Positions 1 through 6,318 of a stretch of DNA of 6,732 nt are shown piece after piece (the first letter of the stretch is position 1; each line of letters begins with the position of its first letter). The stretch is from Pseudomonadota bacterium (GTDB taxonomy: Bacteria > Pseudomonadota > Gammaproteobacteria > Xanthomonadales > Xanthomonadaceae). A program made the position numbers and the translations under genes. Location of the stretch: assembly GCA_023453655.1 (NCBI GenBank), contig JAEXTE010000260.1, forward strand, positions 1-6,732, in the 5' to 3' direction. The notes below the pieces were generated by a model. The model ran no database searches. It saw only the letters and a list, made by a program, of their open reading frames with translations, and had not been told where the DNA came from.

Positions 1-1017
1 GTACTGCACCAGCGGCAGGCCGCTGGGCGCGCGCGTGTACGGCGCCTGCTTCTCCTCCCAGGTGTGCGGGGCATGGTCGGTGGCGAGCACGTCGATCACG
101 TCGTCGGCGAGCGCGCGCAGCAGGGCCTCGCGGTCGCTGGCGTCCTTGATCGCCGGGTTGCACTTGATCTGGTGGCCCAGGCGTTCGTAGTCGGCGCGGT
201 CGAAGCGCAGGAAGTGGATGCAGGTTTCGGCGGTGATGCGCTTGCGGCTGCCGTCGGCGCGGATCATCGGCCCGCGTTCGAACAGCGCCAGCTCGTCGGC
301 GGTGGAGATGTGCAGCACGTGCAGGCGGGTGTCGTGGCGGCGCGCCAGCTCCAGCGCCAGGCGCGTGGACTTGATGCAGGCCTCGCGCGAGCGGATGTCG
401 GGATGGCAGGCGGCGGGGATGTCGTCGCCGTACTTCGCCCGGTACCCGGCCAGGATCGCGTCGATGGTCGGCGTGTCCTCGCAGTGGGTGATGATCGGCA
501 CCGGGGTGTCGCGGAAGATCGCGTCCAGCGTCTCGGGGTCGTCGACCAGCATGTTGCCGGTCGAGGCGCCCATGAACACCTTCAGGCCGGGGGTGGCCTT
601 CGGATCGATCCCCCGCACCGCCTCGAGGTTGTCGTTGCTGGCCCCGAAATAGAAACCGTAGTTGGCGCGGGCCCGGCCCGCGGCGCGCGCGTACTTGTCC
701 TCCAGCGCCTCGCCGGTCAGCGTCGGCGGGCTGGTGTTGGGCATGTCCATGAAGCTGGTCAGGCCGCCGGCCACGGCCGCGGCCGATTCGCTGGCGATGT
801 CGGCCTTGTGCTCCAGCCCCGGCTCGCGGAAGTGCACCTGGTCGTCGATCATGCCCGGCAGCAGGCGGCGGCCGGCGGCGTCGACCACGGTCTCGCCGGC
901 GCGCGCGGACAGGCCGCTGCCGATTTCGGCGATGCGGTCGCCCGCGATGCGCAGGTCGCCGTCGAACTCCCGGCCCTCGTTGACCAGGCGGGCGTTGACG
1001 ATCAGGGTGTCGGACAT
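1..1017 (-). CDS. pyrC: Dihydroorotase, class I type (C-terminus beyond left edge)
   Basis: The enzyme cyclises N-carbamoyl-L-aspartate to dihydroorotate, the third step of pyrimidine synthesis, in the cytosol. The first 339 residues are present; family members are usually about 420-450 residues. Landmarks of the amidohydrolase fold are readable: I-D-D-Q-V-H-F-R-E-P-G at 57-67, G-L-K-V-F-M with the likely carboxylated Lys146, T-H-C-E-D with His178, L-H-V-L-H with His233/His236, and A-T-D-H-A-P-H with Asp314. The first metal-ligand motif is normally D-x-H-x-H, but here residue 60 is Gln (codon CAG at 838-840). I recall the same D-D-Q-V-H-F-R-E form in other bacterial dihydroorotases, so it is probably a subfamily trait and not a mutation. 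The ATG at 1015-1017 abuts the yidD stop, giving TGAATG, which suggests translational coupling. Allantoinase or hydantoinase is possible from the fold alone, but the F-R-E-P-G motif and overall match favour dihydroorotase. Confidence 0.9.
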   Translation of the reverse strand, partial: MSDTLIVNARLVNEGREFDGDLRIAGDRIAEIGSGLSARAGETVVDAAGRRLLPGMIDDQVHFREPGLEHKADIASESAAAVAGGLTSFMDMPNTSPPTLTGEALEDKYARAAGRARANYGFYFGASNDNLEAVRGIDPKATPGLKVFMGASTGNMLVDDPETLDAIFRDTPVPIITHCEDTPTIDAILAGYRAKYGDDIPAACHPDIRSREACIKSTRLALELARRHDTRLHVLHISTADELALFERGPMIRADGSRKRITAETCIHFLRFDRADYERLGHQIKCNPAIKDASDREALLRALADDVIDVLATDHAPHTWEEKQAPYTRAPSGLPLVQY

Positions 1018-1251
1018 TCAGCCGTTTCCATGGGTCTTGGGCGGCACCGGATCGAGGCCGCCGGGGTGGAATGGGTGGCAGCGGGCGATCCGCCGGGCGG
1101 CCAGCCAGCCGCCGCGCAGCGCGCCGAAGCGCCCGATCGCCTCCATCGCGTACTCCGAGCAGGTCGGCGCGAAGCGGCAGCGCGGGCCAAGCATGGGGCT
1201 GATGAAGCGCTTGTAGCCGCGCAGCAGGGCGATGAGCAGGCGTTCGATCAC
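1018..1251 (-). CDS. yidD: Membrane protein insertion efficiency factor YidD
   Basis: This 77-residue protein belongs to the YidD family, small membrane-associated proteins that help YidC insert inner-membrane proteins. The family signature is complete: an amphipathic N-terminus (residues 2-20, with [11 protein letters not shown]), then [12 protein letters not shown] at 24-35, R-C-H-P at 57-60 and G-G-L-D-P-V-P at 64-70. The three conserved cysteines are Cys25, Cys31 and Cys58. The start is GTG at 1249-1251; there is no clear Shine-Dalgarno sequence. In many bacteria yidD sits between rnpA and yidC near the origin. Here it heads a unit with dihydroorotase, and its stop directly touches the pyrC start. 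Confidence 0.93.
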   Translation of the reverse strand: MIERLLIALLRGYKRFISPMLGPRCRFAPTCSEYAMEAIGRFGALRGGWLAARRIARCHPFHPGGLDPVPPKTHGNG

Positions 1252-1278
1252 GGCGTGGGGTGGAAAACTCCGGCGCGG

Positions 1279-1307
1279 TTGCCGCTGCCGCCGGGGCAGG
1301 GTATAAC
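1279..1307 (+). promoter_or_regulatory. Sigma-70 type promoter for the dksA-like gene
   Basis: A -35 element TTGCCG (1279-1284) and a -10 element TATAAC (1302-1307) are separated by exactly 17 bases. Each matches 4 or 5 of 6 consensus positions. Transcription would start near 1314, leaving a leader of about 38 bases before the GTG at 1352. The bases just after the -10 (ACCCCGC) are GC-rich. In enterobacteria such a discriminator goes with ppGpp/DksA-repressed promoters, so autoregulation is possible, but that is inference. Confidence 0.6.
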
Positions 1308-1327
1308 ACCCCGCTTTTCCCGTCCAA
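1300..1327 (-). promoter_or_regulatory. Candidate divergent promoter for yidD-pyrC
   Basis: On the minus strand TTGGAC (1327-1322) and TATACC (1305-1300) are separated by 16 bases. The -10 shares bases with the plus-strand TATAAC at 1302-1307, so the two promoters would overlap and compete. The -35 is poor. It is proposed mainly because yidD starts at 1251 and has no other plausible promoter in this gap. Confidence 0.35.
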
Positions 1328-1351
1328 GGGAATCCAGAGGGATCGCATCAA

Positions 1352-2329
1352 GTGGCAGTCAAGAAGTCGGCGAAGAAGCCCGTGAAGCCCGCGAAAACGG
1401 CCAAGACCAGCGCCAGCAAGGCCAAGCCCGCCGCCAAGGCGGTGAAGAAGGCGTCGGCGAAGAAGGCGGTGGCCAAGCCCGCCGCCAAGAAGGCGGTGGC
1501 GAAGAAGGCGCCGGCCAAGAAGGTCGCGGCGAAGAAGGCCGCTCCGGCCAAGGCCGCCAAGCCCGCACCCGCCAAGAAGCCTGCTGCCAAGGCGGCCCCT
1601 GCGCCGGCTAAGAAGGCCGCCAAGCCGGTCGCCAAGAAGGCTGCGGCGCCTGCGGTGAAGACCGCGCCCGCCAAGCCCGCGCCCGCGCCGAAGAAGGCTG
1701 AAGCCAAGGCCGCCGCGCCGGCCGCCAAGGCGGAAACGAAGAAGGCCAAGGCGCCCGCGCCCGCCGCGCAGCAGCCCGCCAAGGCCTCGCCGGCCCGCGT
1801 CAGCAATGGCCCGCGCGTGCAGGGCAAGGTGGCGGTGGCCGTCACCACGCGCTCCTCGGCCCCCGCGCCCAAGGCCAAGGTGAAGGTCGTGCCCTACGAG
1901 ACCGATCCGGAGTCCGGCCGCCCGATCCTGCCCCCGGGCTACAAGCCGGACGCGGACGAGGAGTACATGAATCCGCTGCAGCTGGAGTACTTCCGGCAGA
2001 AGCTGCTCGCGCGCCGCGAGGAACTGGTCGAGGAATCGCGCCAGACCATCGAGAACCTCAAGGACGAAGTGCGCGACGTCGGCGACGAGGCCGAGCGCGC
2101 CAGCCGCGAGACCGAGAACGCCCTGGAGCTGCGCACCCGCGACCGCTACCGCAAGCTGATCAACAAGATCGAGAGCATCATCCGCCGCGTCGACGAAGGC
2201 GACTACGGCTACTGCGTCGATACCGGCGAGGAGATCGGCCTCGATCGCCTCGAGGCGCGCCCGCAGGCCGAGCGCACCATCGACGCCCAGGAGCGCTGGG
2301 AGCACCTGCAGAAGCAGATGGGCGATTGA
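1352..2329 (+). CDS. DksA-family RNA polymerase-binding protein with H1-like Lys/Ala/Pro tail
   Basis: DksA proteins enter the RNA polymerase secondary channel and, with ppGpp, adjust initiation. Here residues about 200-325 form the DksA part: [12 protein letters not shown] at 203-214, a coiled coil with its tip at D245-E-A-E248-R-A250, E-L-R-T-R-D-R, then G-Y-C288-V-D-T291 and T309-I-D-A312, ending K-Q-M-G-D. E. coli DksA has D-x-x-D-x-A at the tip and four zinc cysteines. This protein has Glu for the second Asp and keeps only one cysteine. The resulting C-X2-T-X17-T-X2-A matches the pattern I recall for Pseudomonas aeruginosa DksA2, which works without zinc. The first ~146 residues are a Lys/Ala/Pro tail like histone H1 or AlgP, which may bind nucleic acid. 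At 325 residues it is about twice normal DksA length. The start is GTG at 1352; AGAGGG at 1336-1341 lies 10 bases upstream. DksA1 or another paralogue may be elsewhere in the genome. Confidence 0.88.
   Translation: MAVKKSAKKPVKPAKTAKTSASKAKPAAKAVKKASAKKAVAKPAAKKAVAKKAPAKKVAAKKAAPAKAAKPAPAKKPAAKAAPAPAKKAAKPVAKKAAAPAVKTAPAKPAPAPKKAEAKAAAPAAKAETKKAKAPAPAAQQPAKASPARVSNGPRVQGKVAVAVTTRSSAPAPKAKVKVVPYETDPESGRPILPPGYKPDADEEYMNPLQLEYFRQKLLARREELVEESRQTIENLKDEVRDVGDEAERASRETENALELRTRDRYRKLINKIESIIRRVDEGDYGYCVDTGEEIGLDRLEARPQAERTIDAQERWEHLQKQMGD
1355..1790 (+). repeat. Degenerate Lys/Ala/Pro-coding repeat tract (H1-like tail)
   Basis: This stretch of the DksA-like gene is built from imperfect short units coding for A-K-K-A, P-A-K-K and K-P-A-A, with recurring DNA such as gccaagaaggc. 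It encodes 13 Lys-Lys pairs and almost no acidic residue before the last third. Such tracts slip easily during replication, so length should vary between strains. On the reverse strand it opens a false Ala/Phe-rich reading frame. Confidence 0.8.
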
Positions 2330-2341
2330 AGCTTTCTAAAG

Positions 2342-2369
2342 AAAAAGCCCCGCTCCGGCGGGGTTTTTT
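2342..2369. terminator. Bidirectional Rho-independent terminator
   Basis: The stem CCCCGC (2348-2353) pairs with GCGGGG (2358-2363) around the loop TCCG. It is extended by a G-T pair and five A-T pairs (AAAAA 2342-2346 with T's at 2365-2369). Six T's follow on the plus strand and five on the minus strand. It lies 13 bases after the dksA-like stop and 19 bases beyond the MFS stop, so it can end both convergent transcripts. Confidence 0.93.
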
Positions 2370-2387
2370 CTGTCCGCGCAGGCTCCA

Positions 2388-3641
2388 CTAGCGGAGCTGG
2401 CCCAGGTGCAGCCCGCGCAGCCTGGGCGCGCGCCAGGCGGTGACGGCGGCCACGCCCATGGTGACGCAGCCGCCCAGCACCACGGCCGGCACCAGCCCCA
2501 GTACCCGTGCCATCGAGCCGGCGTAGAACGCGCCGATCTCGTTGGAGGAACCGACGAACAGGCCGTTGATCGACGACACCCGTCCGCGCATGTGGTCGGG
2601 CGTGGCCAGCTGCATGATGGTCGAACGCATCACCACCGACACGCCGTCGCACAGGCCCGACAGCAGCAGGAAGAAGGCCGAAAGCCAGAAACTCGCGGAC
2701 AGCCCGAACCCGATCATGCACAGCCCGAAGCCGGCCACCGCCAGCAGCAGCACGCGGCCGGCGTTGCGGTCCATCGGGTGCCGCGCCAGCCAGACTCCCA
2801 TCGCCACCGCGCCCAGCGCCGGCGCGGCGCGCAGGATGCCGAGGCCCTCGGGTCCGTAATCGAGGATCTCCTGGATGAAGGCGGGCGCCAGCGAGATCGC
2901 CCCGCCGAACATCACCGCGAACATGTCCAGCGCCAGCGCGCCCAGCAGCACCTGGTGGCCGAACACGAAGCGCGCGCCCTCGGCGATGCTGGCGAAGATC
3001 GGCGCGCGCTGCAGCTGCGGCGCCGGTTCGCTCACCCGCAGGCGCAGCATCGCCACCGCCGCGCAGGCGGCGAACACCGCGGCGACCGCGTAGGACGCCG
3101 GCTTGCCGGCCCAGCCGATCAGGAAGCCGCCGACCGCCGGCCCGCTCACCAGCGCCGACTGGTACACGATGCTGCCCAGGCTGGCACCGCGCACGTACTG
3201 TTCGCGCGGCAGCACCCGCGCGAACAGCGCGTTGTAGACCGGCCCGAGGAAGGCGCGTACGCAGCCGGTCAGGGCGATGGCCGCGTAGATCGCCAGGGTG
3301 CCGCCCGGCGTCCACCAGCCGCTGGCGATGGTGGCCAGGAGCAGCGGCGTGATCGCCAGTGCGCAGGCTGCCAGCGCACCCAGCCTGCGGCGCGGCAGGA
3401 TGTCGACCAGGTAACCTGCGAACGGCGCCACGCAGAAGTACGGCAGCACCTCGGCCAGGCCGATCAGGCCTAGCATCCACGGATCGCGGGTGAGTTCGTA
3501 GACGTGCCAGCCCACCGTCACCGCGACCATCTGGTAGGACAGGATCGTGAAGATCCGGAACGCCATCAGCCGCCTGAACTCGCGGTTGCGCAGCGGCGCC
3601 GCGCGGCTGTCGGCAAACGCGGTGGCCGGGCGCGGTGTCAC
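2388..3641 (-). CDS. Major facilitator superfamily transporter (12-TM, drug/siderophore exporter type)
   Basis: This inner-membrane protein of 417 residues has the hydrophobic pattern of about 12 membrane segments. It carries MFS motif A after the second segment, G76-Y-L-V-D80-I-L-P-R-R-R86, and an L-R-N-R-E-F-R-R-L stretch before segment 1. That stretch is typical of the EntS/MFS_3-like exporters. The substrate cannot be told from sequence. The start chosen is GTG at 3639-3641, which overlaps the sufE TGA as GTGA, so the two genes are probably coupled. The next in-frame ATG (3566) would lose the conserved pre-TM1 segment. The open frame continues upstream into sufE, but that part is antisense-like composition and not conserved. 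Its stop lies just past the bidirectional terminator. Nothing obvious links it to Fe-S assembly, although export of an iron ligand would fit the sufE neighbour. Confidence 0.85.
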   Translation of the reverse strand: MTPRPATAFADSRAAPLRNREFRRLMAFRIFTILSYQMVAVTVGWHVYELTRDPWMLGLIGLAEVLPYFCVAPFAGYLVDILPRRRLGALAACALAITPLLLATIASGWWTPGGTLAIYAAIALTGCVRAFLGPVYNALFARVLPREQYVRGASLGSIVYQSALVSGPAVGGFLIGWAGKPASYAVAAVFAACAAVAMLRLRVSEPAPQLQRAPIFASIAEGARFVFGHQVLLGALALDMFAVMFGGAISLAPAFIQEILDYGPEGLGILRAAPALGAVAMGVWLARHPMDRNAGRVLLLAVAGFGLCMIGFGLSASFWLSAFFLLLSGLCDGVSVVMRSTIMQLATPDHMRGRVSSINGLFVGSSNEIGAFYAGSMARVLGLVPAVVLGGCVTMGVAAVTAWRAPRLRGLHLGQLR

Positions 3642-4078
3642 CCCAGCGCGCGCTGCGCGGTCTCGCGGATGAAGGCCAGCAGCGAGGCCAGCCCGTTGCT
3701 GCGGGTGGGCGACAGGTGCCTGGCCAGGCCGATGTCGGCGATGTAGCTCGCGTCGGTGTCGATGATCTCGCGCGCGCTGCGCCCGGAGTACACGCGCAGC
3801 GCCAGGAAGATCAGGCCCGAGACGATGGCCGAATCGCTGGCGGCCGCGAAATCCAGGCGCGAGGCATCGCCCGACGGGACGATCCACACCATCGACTGGC
3901 AGCCGAGCAGGCGGTGCTCCTCGATGCGCAGTTCATCCGGGAACGCAGGCAGCTTGCGGCCCAGGTCGATCAGGTACTGGTAGCGCTCGGACCAGTCGCC
4001 GAAGAAGGCGAATTCCTCGCGGATCGCGGCCTGGGCCTCGGCGGCGGTGGGTTCGAGCGGGAAGGGCGTGTCGTTCAC
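3638..4078 (-). CDS. sufE: SufE family cysteine desulfurase sulfur acceptor
   Basis: SufE takes persulfide sulfur from the cysteine desulfurase SufS on its active cysteine, stimulates SufS, and passes the sulfur to the SufBCD scaffold for Fe-S clusters in the cytosol. The 146-residue length is normal for the family. Visible motifs are F-G-D-W-S-E-R-Y-Q-Y-L-I-D-L-G at 26-40, then L-L-G-C60-Q-S-M-V-W with the catalytic Cys60, the only cysteine in the protein, and later S-G-L-I-F-L-A-L. The start is GTG at 4076-4078, preceded at 5 bases by AGGA. The frame stays open further upstream, but that part is Pro/Arg-rich and does not look like SufE. No suf cluster is adjacent. It is followed by the MFS gene with a 4-base overlap and preceded, 153 bases away, by cysS, another consumer of cysteine. 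Confidence 0.93.
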   Translation of the reverse strand: MNDTPFPLEPTAAEAQAAIREEFAFFGDWSERYQYLIDLGRKLPAFPDELRIEEHRLLGCQSMVWIVPSGDASRLDFAAASDSAIVSGLIFLALRVYSGRSAREIIDTDASYIADIGLARHLSPTRSNGLASLLAFIRETAQRALG

Positions 4079-4231
4079 TGGGGTCCTGTCTGGGCGCCTG
4101 CCGGCGGGCCGGGAGGGGTGGGGGCGGTCGCGTGGGAAGCTCCGGCAGCGGCCTGGCCGGGCCTGCGGCCTGCCGATGCCATCGCTGGACGCAGGATGGG
4201 GCAGCACGTGCGAAGACGATGCGTGCGGGCT
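4079..4231 (-). other. cysS-sufE intergenic region
   Basis: These 153 bases separate two genes on the same strand. I see no T-tract terminator and no convincing -35/-10 pair. GC-rich inverted repeats such as GGCAG/CTGCC and GGCCG/CGGCC occur within about 4145-4175, but without a T run. Whether sufE has its own promoter or is read through from cysS cannot be decided here. Confidence 0.5.
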
Positions 4232-5608
4232 TCAGGCACGCTTCCAGCGCGCGCCCTGCGGCGTGTCCTCGAGCAGGATGCCCTCGGCCGCGAGCTGGTC
4301 GCGGATCGCGTCGGCGCGGGCGAAATCCCGCGACTTCTTGGCCGCCGCACGTTCGTCGACCAGGGCCTGGATGCGTGCATCGTCCTCGCCGGAGGCGCCG
4401 CGCGCGAACCACGCTTGCGGATCCTGCTGGAGCAGTCCCAGCGCCAGGCCCGCGCCGAGCAGCTCGGCCTTCAGGCGCGCGCGGTCGGCCTGGCCTTGCG
4501 CCTTGCGCGCCTCGGCGGCGATGCGGGCCAGTTCGGCCAGCGCCGCGGGCGTGTTGAGGTCGTCGTCGAGCGCCAGGTCCACGCCCGCCGGGATGGCGGC
4601 CGTGGCCTCCACGTCGGCGAGGTCGCGCAGCGTGCCGTACAGGCGGTCGAGCGTGCGCACGCTCTGTTCGATCAACCCGTCCGACCAGTCCAGCGGCTGG
4701 CGGTAGTGCGCCGACAGCAGCGCGTAGCGCAGCGCCTCGGGCGGATGCTGGCGGACCAGGTCGTGCACCTTCTCGATATTGCCGACGGACTTGGACATCT
4801 TCGCGCCCGACAGCGTCAGCATGCCGTTGTGCAGCCAGGTGCGGGCGAACACGCGTCCGCCGTGCGCGCACTCGCTCTGCGCCACCTCGTTCTCGTGGTG
4901 CGGGAACTGCAGGTCGACGCCGCCGGCGTGGATGTCGATGGTCTCGCCCAGGTGGGTGGCCGCCATCGCCGAGCATTCGATGTGCCAGCCCGGTCGGCCG
5001 CGGCCCCAGGGCGAGTCCCAGCCGGGCAGCGTCTCGTCCGACGGCTTCCACAGCACGAAGTCGCCCGGATTGCGCTTGTACGGCGCCACTTCCACGCGCA
5101 CACCGGCGAGCATGTCGTCCGGATCGCGGCGCGACAGCCTGCCATAGCCGGGGAAGGTGTCGACCGCGAACAGCACGTGGCCCTCGGCGGCGTAGGCGTG
5201 CCCGGCCTCGACCAGGCGCTGGATCATCTCGATCATCTGCGCGATGTGCGCGGTCGCGGCCGGCTCGAGGTCGGGCGCGTAGGCGCCTTCCACGCCCAGC
5301 GCGGCCATGTCCTCGCGGTAGGCGGCGGCGAATCGGTCGGTGATCGTCGCGATCGGCACGCCCTGCTCGCGCGCGGCGGCGTTGATCTTGTCGTCGACGT
5401 CGGTGATGTTGCGCGCGTAGCGCAGGGCGCCGTGCCGGCGGCGGAGCAGGGCCGCCAGCACGCCGAACACCACCGGCCCGCGCGCATTGCCGATATGCAC
5501 GTAGTTGTAGACCGTGGGCCCGCACAGGTACATGGTCGGGCAGGCAGGGTCGAGCGGCGCGAAGGCTTCGACCTGGCGGGTCAGGCTGTTGTACAGGCGC
5601 AGGGACAT
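4232..5608 (-). CDS. cysS: Cysteinyl-tRNA synthetase
   Basis: This class I synthetase attaches cysteine to tRNA-Cys in the cytosol. At 458 residues it matches the E. coli enzyme (461). The ATP-binding motifs are present: H38-I-G-N41 (the HIGH equivalent) and K270-M-S-K-S274. The cysteine-recognising zinc site is complete: Cys29 in L-C-G-P-T, Cys212 in I-E-C-S-A-M, and His237 and Glu241 in H-H-E-N-E, with spacings identical to the E. coli ligands. The C-terminal anticodon-binding part contains D-F-A-x-A-D-A-I-R-D-x-L, typical of the family. The start ATG (5606-5608) opens M-S-L-R-L-Y-N, as expected; there is no clear Shine-Dalgarno site. The frame continues far upstream across the next gene on the other strand, but only from this ATG does the protein resemble CysS. 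It is divergent from the secreted-protein gene at 5774. Confidence 0.97.
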   Translation of the reverse strand: MSLRLYNSLTRQVEAFAPLDPACPTMYLCGPTVYNYVHIGNARGPVVFGVLAALLRRRHGALRYARNITDVDDKINAAAREQGVPIATITDRFAAAYREDMAALGVEGAYAPDLEPAATAHIAQMIEMIQRLVEAGHAYAAEGHVLFAVDTFPGYGRLSRRDPDDMLAGVRVEVAPYKRNPGDFVLWKPSDETLPGWDSPWGRGRPGWHIECSAMAATHLGETIDIHAGGVDLQFPHHENEVAQSECAHGGRVFARTWLHNGMLTLSGAKMSKSVGNIEKVHDLVRQHPPEALRYALLSAHYRQPLDWSDGLIEQSVRTLDRLYGTLRDLADVEATAAIPAGVDLALDDDLNTPAALAELARIAAEARKAQGQADRARLKAELLGAGLALGLLQQDPQAWFARGASGEDDARIQALVDERAAAKKSRDFARADAIRDQLAAEGILLEDTPQGARWKRA

Positions 5609-5634
5609 CGGCACGCGGCGGGCGAAAGCAGGCG

Positions 5635-5640
5635 ATTCTA
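5635..5640 (-). promoter_or_regulatory. Candidate -10 element for cysS
   Basis: TAGAAT on the minus strand matches 5 of 6 consensus bases and would start transcription near 5628, giving a leader of about 20 bases. The position 17 bases upstream (TATGCG) is a poor -35, so this is a tentative call. Confidence 0.35.
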
Positions 5641-5704
5641 GAGCGTACGCGCGCCAGCGCATACCGCGGAGGCCCGGGCGCCGGCGCGGGCGCGCATGGC
5701 CGGG

Positions 5705-5727
5705 CGCACCGCGGAGCGCTCCGTGCG
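5705..5727. repeat. Inverted repeat with 12-base perfect palindrome
   Basis: CGGAGCGCTCCG at 5712-5723 is a perfect palindrome. After a three-base bulge on the left side, CGCA (5705-5708) also pairs with TGCG (5724-5727). It lies between the divergent cysS and 5774 genes, so it could be an operator. There is no T-tract, so it is not a standard terminator. Chance occurrence in GC-rich DNA is possible. Confidence 0.4.
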
Positions 5728-5760
5728 GCGCGGGTTCAGCCCATCGCCCGCCTTGCGGCC

Positions 5761-5766
5761 TACACT
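5761..5766 (+). promoter_or_regulatory. Candidate -10 for a leaderless transcript
   Basis: TACACT has the key TAnnnT bases and ends exactly 7 bases before the ATG at 5774. Transcription would therefore start at or beside the start codon. No ribosome-binding site precedes the ATG, consistent with a leaderless message. No good -35 is visible. Confidence 0.45.
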
Positions 5767-5773
5767 GGTGTCG

Positions 5774-6268
5774 ATGGTCCGCCTGGAAACTTTCTCCCGT
5801 GCCCGCCGCCGCCTCCCCGGCGCGCTGCTGCTGTGCCTGGCCGTGCCGGCCCTGGCGCAGCAGGGCGATGCGCCGGCGTCCCGGGCGCAGGAGAACGTGC
5901 GCATGGAGTACGCCCAGGTGCTGCGTGCCGAGCCGGTCTACCAGACCCTGCGCGCCACCAGCATGGTCGAGCGCTGCGAAGCCTCGACCCCGGTGGAGGA
6001 CGCGGAGGAGAAGACCGGCTTCGCCCGGGTCATCGGTGCGGTCCGTGGCGCGCTGACCCCCGATCCCAAGGTCGAGGAAGTGGCGCCTTCGGCCGGCGGC
6101 GAGTGCCGCATGGTGCCGATCGAACGCGAGTTCCGGCGCCCGATCGGCTACGACGTGGACTACGTGCACCGCGGCGTGAAGTACCGCTCGCGGTTGCCGG
6201 CCGACCCGGGCAACCGGGTCCAGGTGCGGGTCTCGGTGACTCCGGTGGTTGCCGGCGAAACTCCCTGA
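5774..6268 (+). CDS. Secreted protein of unknown function, two mature cysteines
   Basis: The product is 164 residues. Residues 1-28 form a signal peptide: basic R-A-R-R-R at 9-13, a Leu/Ala core and a likely cut after A-L-A28 before Q-Q. Cys21 lies in L-L-L-C and does not make a lipobox, so a soluble periplasmic protein is most likely. The mature part has two cysteines (68 and 111), which could form a disulfide, and a conserved-looking C-terminal strand region, [13 protein letters not shown] at 127-139, then [14 protein letters not shown] recall this tail from uncharacterised glycine-zipper envelope proteins of gammaproteobacteria, where a Gly-rich membrane zipper lies between the cysteines. 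Here that segment is short and only weakly Gly/Ala-rich. The frame is open from 5696, but the ATG at 5774 is preferred because it begins the signal peptide. No function can be assigned. Confidence 0.75.
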   Translation: MVRLETFSRARRRLPGALLLCLAVPALAQQGDAPASRAQENVRMEYAQVLRAEPVYQTLRATSMVERCEASTPVEDAEEKTGFARVIGAVRGALTPDPKVEEVAPSAGGECRMVPIEREFRRPIGYDVDYVHRGVKYRSRLPADPGNRVQVRVSVTPVVAGETP

Positions 6269-6281
6269 GTGCAGCTTTCTG

Positions 6282-6311
6282 TTGCAGCGCACCGGCCGCC
6301 CGTGCGACCAT
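6282..6311 (+). promoter_or_regulatory. Weak candidate promoter for the argF' leader
   Basis: TTGCAG (6282-6287) and GACCAT (6306-6311) are 18 bases apart. The -35 matches 4 of 6 and the -10 only 3 of 6. The start would fall at about 6318-6319, beside the GTG of the leader ORF, repeating the 7-base spacing seen at 5761-5774. This is a weak call, and transcription could instead begin upstream in the 5774 gene. Confidence 0.25.
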
Positions 6312-6318
6312 TCGCGCG

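Noticed and set aside
64..1611. 515-codon open frame on the plus strand
   Set aside because: It is antisense to pyrC and yidD and runs into the dksA-like gene in another frame. Composition is Gly/Arg/Ala-rich without any recognisable domain; long false frames are normal in such GC-rich DNA.
1348..1878. 176-codon minus-strand frame rich in Ala and Phe
   Set aside because: It is the complement of the Lys/Ala repeat (AAG and GCC read as CTT and GGC). Its membrane-like look comes from that repeat.
2209..3480. 423-codon minus-strand frame overlapping the MFS gene
   Set aside because: It is an alternative frame of the transporter gene with Arg/Gly/Ala-rich sequence. The transporter frame shows clear family motifs.
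3635..5641. 668-codon open frame on the plus strand
   Set aside because: It lies exactly opposite sufE and cysS, both of which are certain genes. Its His/Arg/Gly-rich product has no motif.
5696..5773. Earlier ATG for the secreted protein, adding 26 residues
   Set aside because: The added part would bury the signal peptide, and the candidate -10 lies inside it.
5609..6292. Extension of the cysS frame to a 686-codon protein
   Set aside because: The upstream part covers the opposite-strand secreted-protein gene and has no similarity to synthetases; ATG 5608 gives the standard length.
6269..6292. Terminator directly after the secreted-protein gene (GTGC...GCAC)
   Set aside because: Only four pairs with a long loop and no T-tract.
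6269..6318. ArgR operator upstream of argF'
   Set aside because: No TGAAT-n-ATTCA-like AT-rich palindrome is present in the leader or just upstream.
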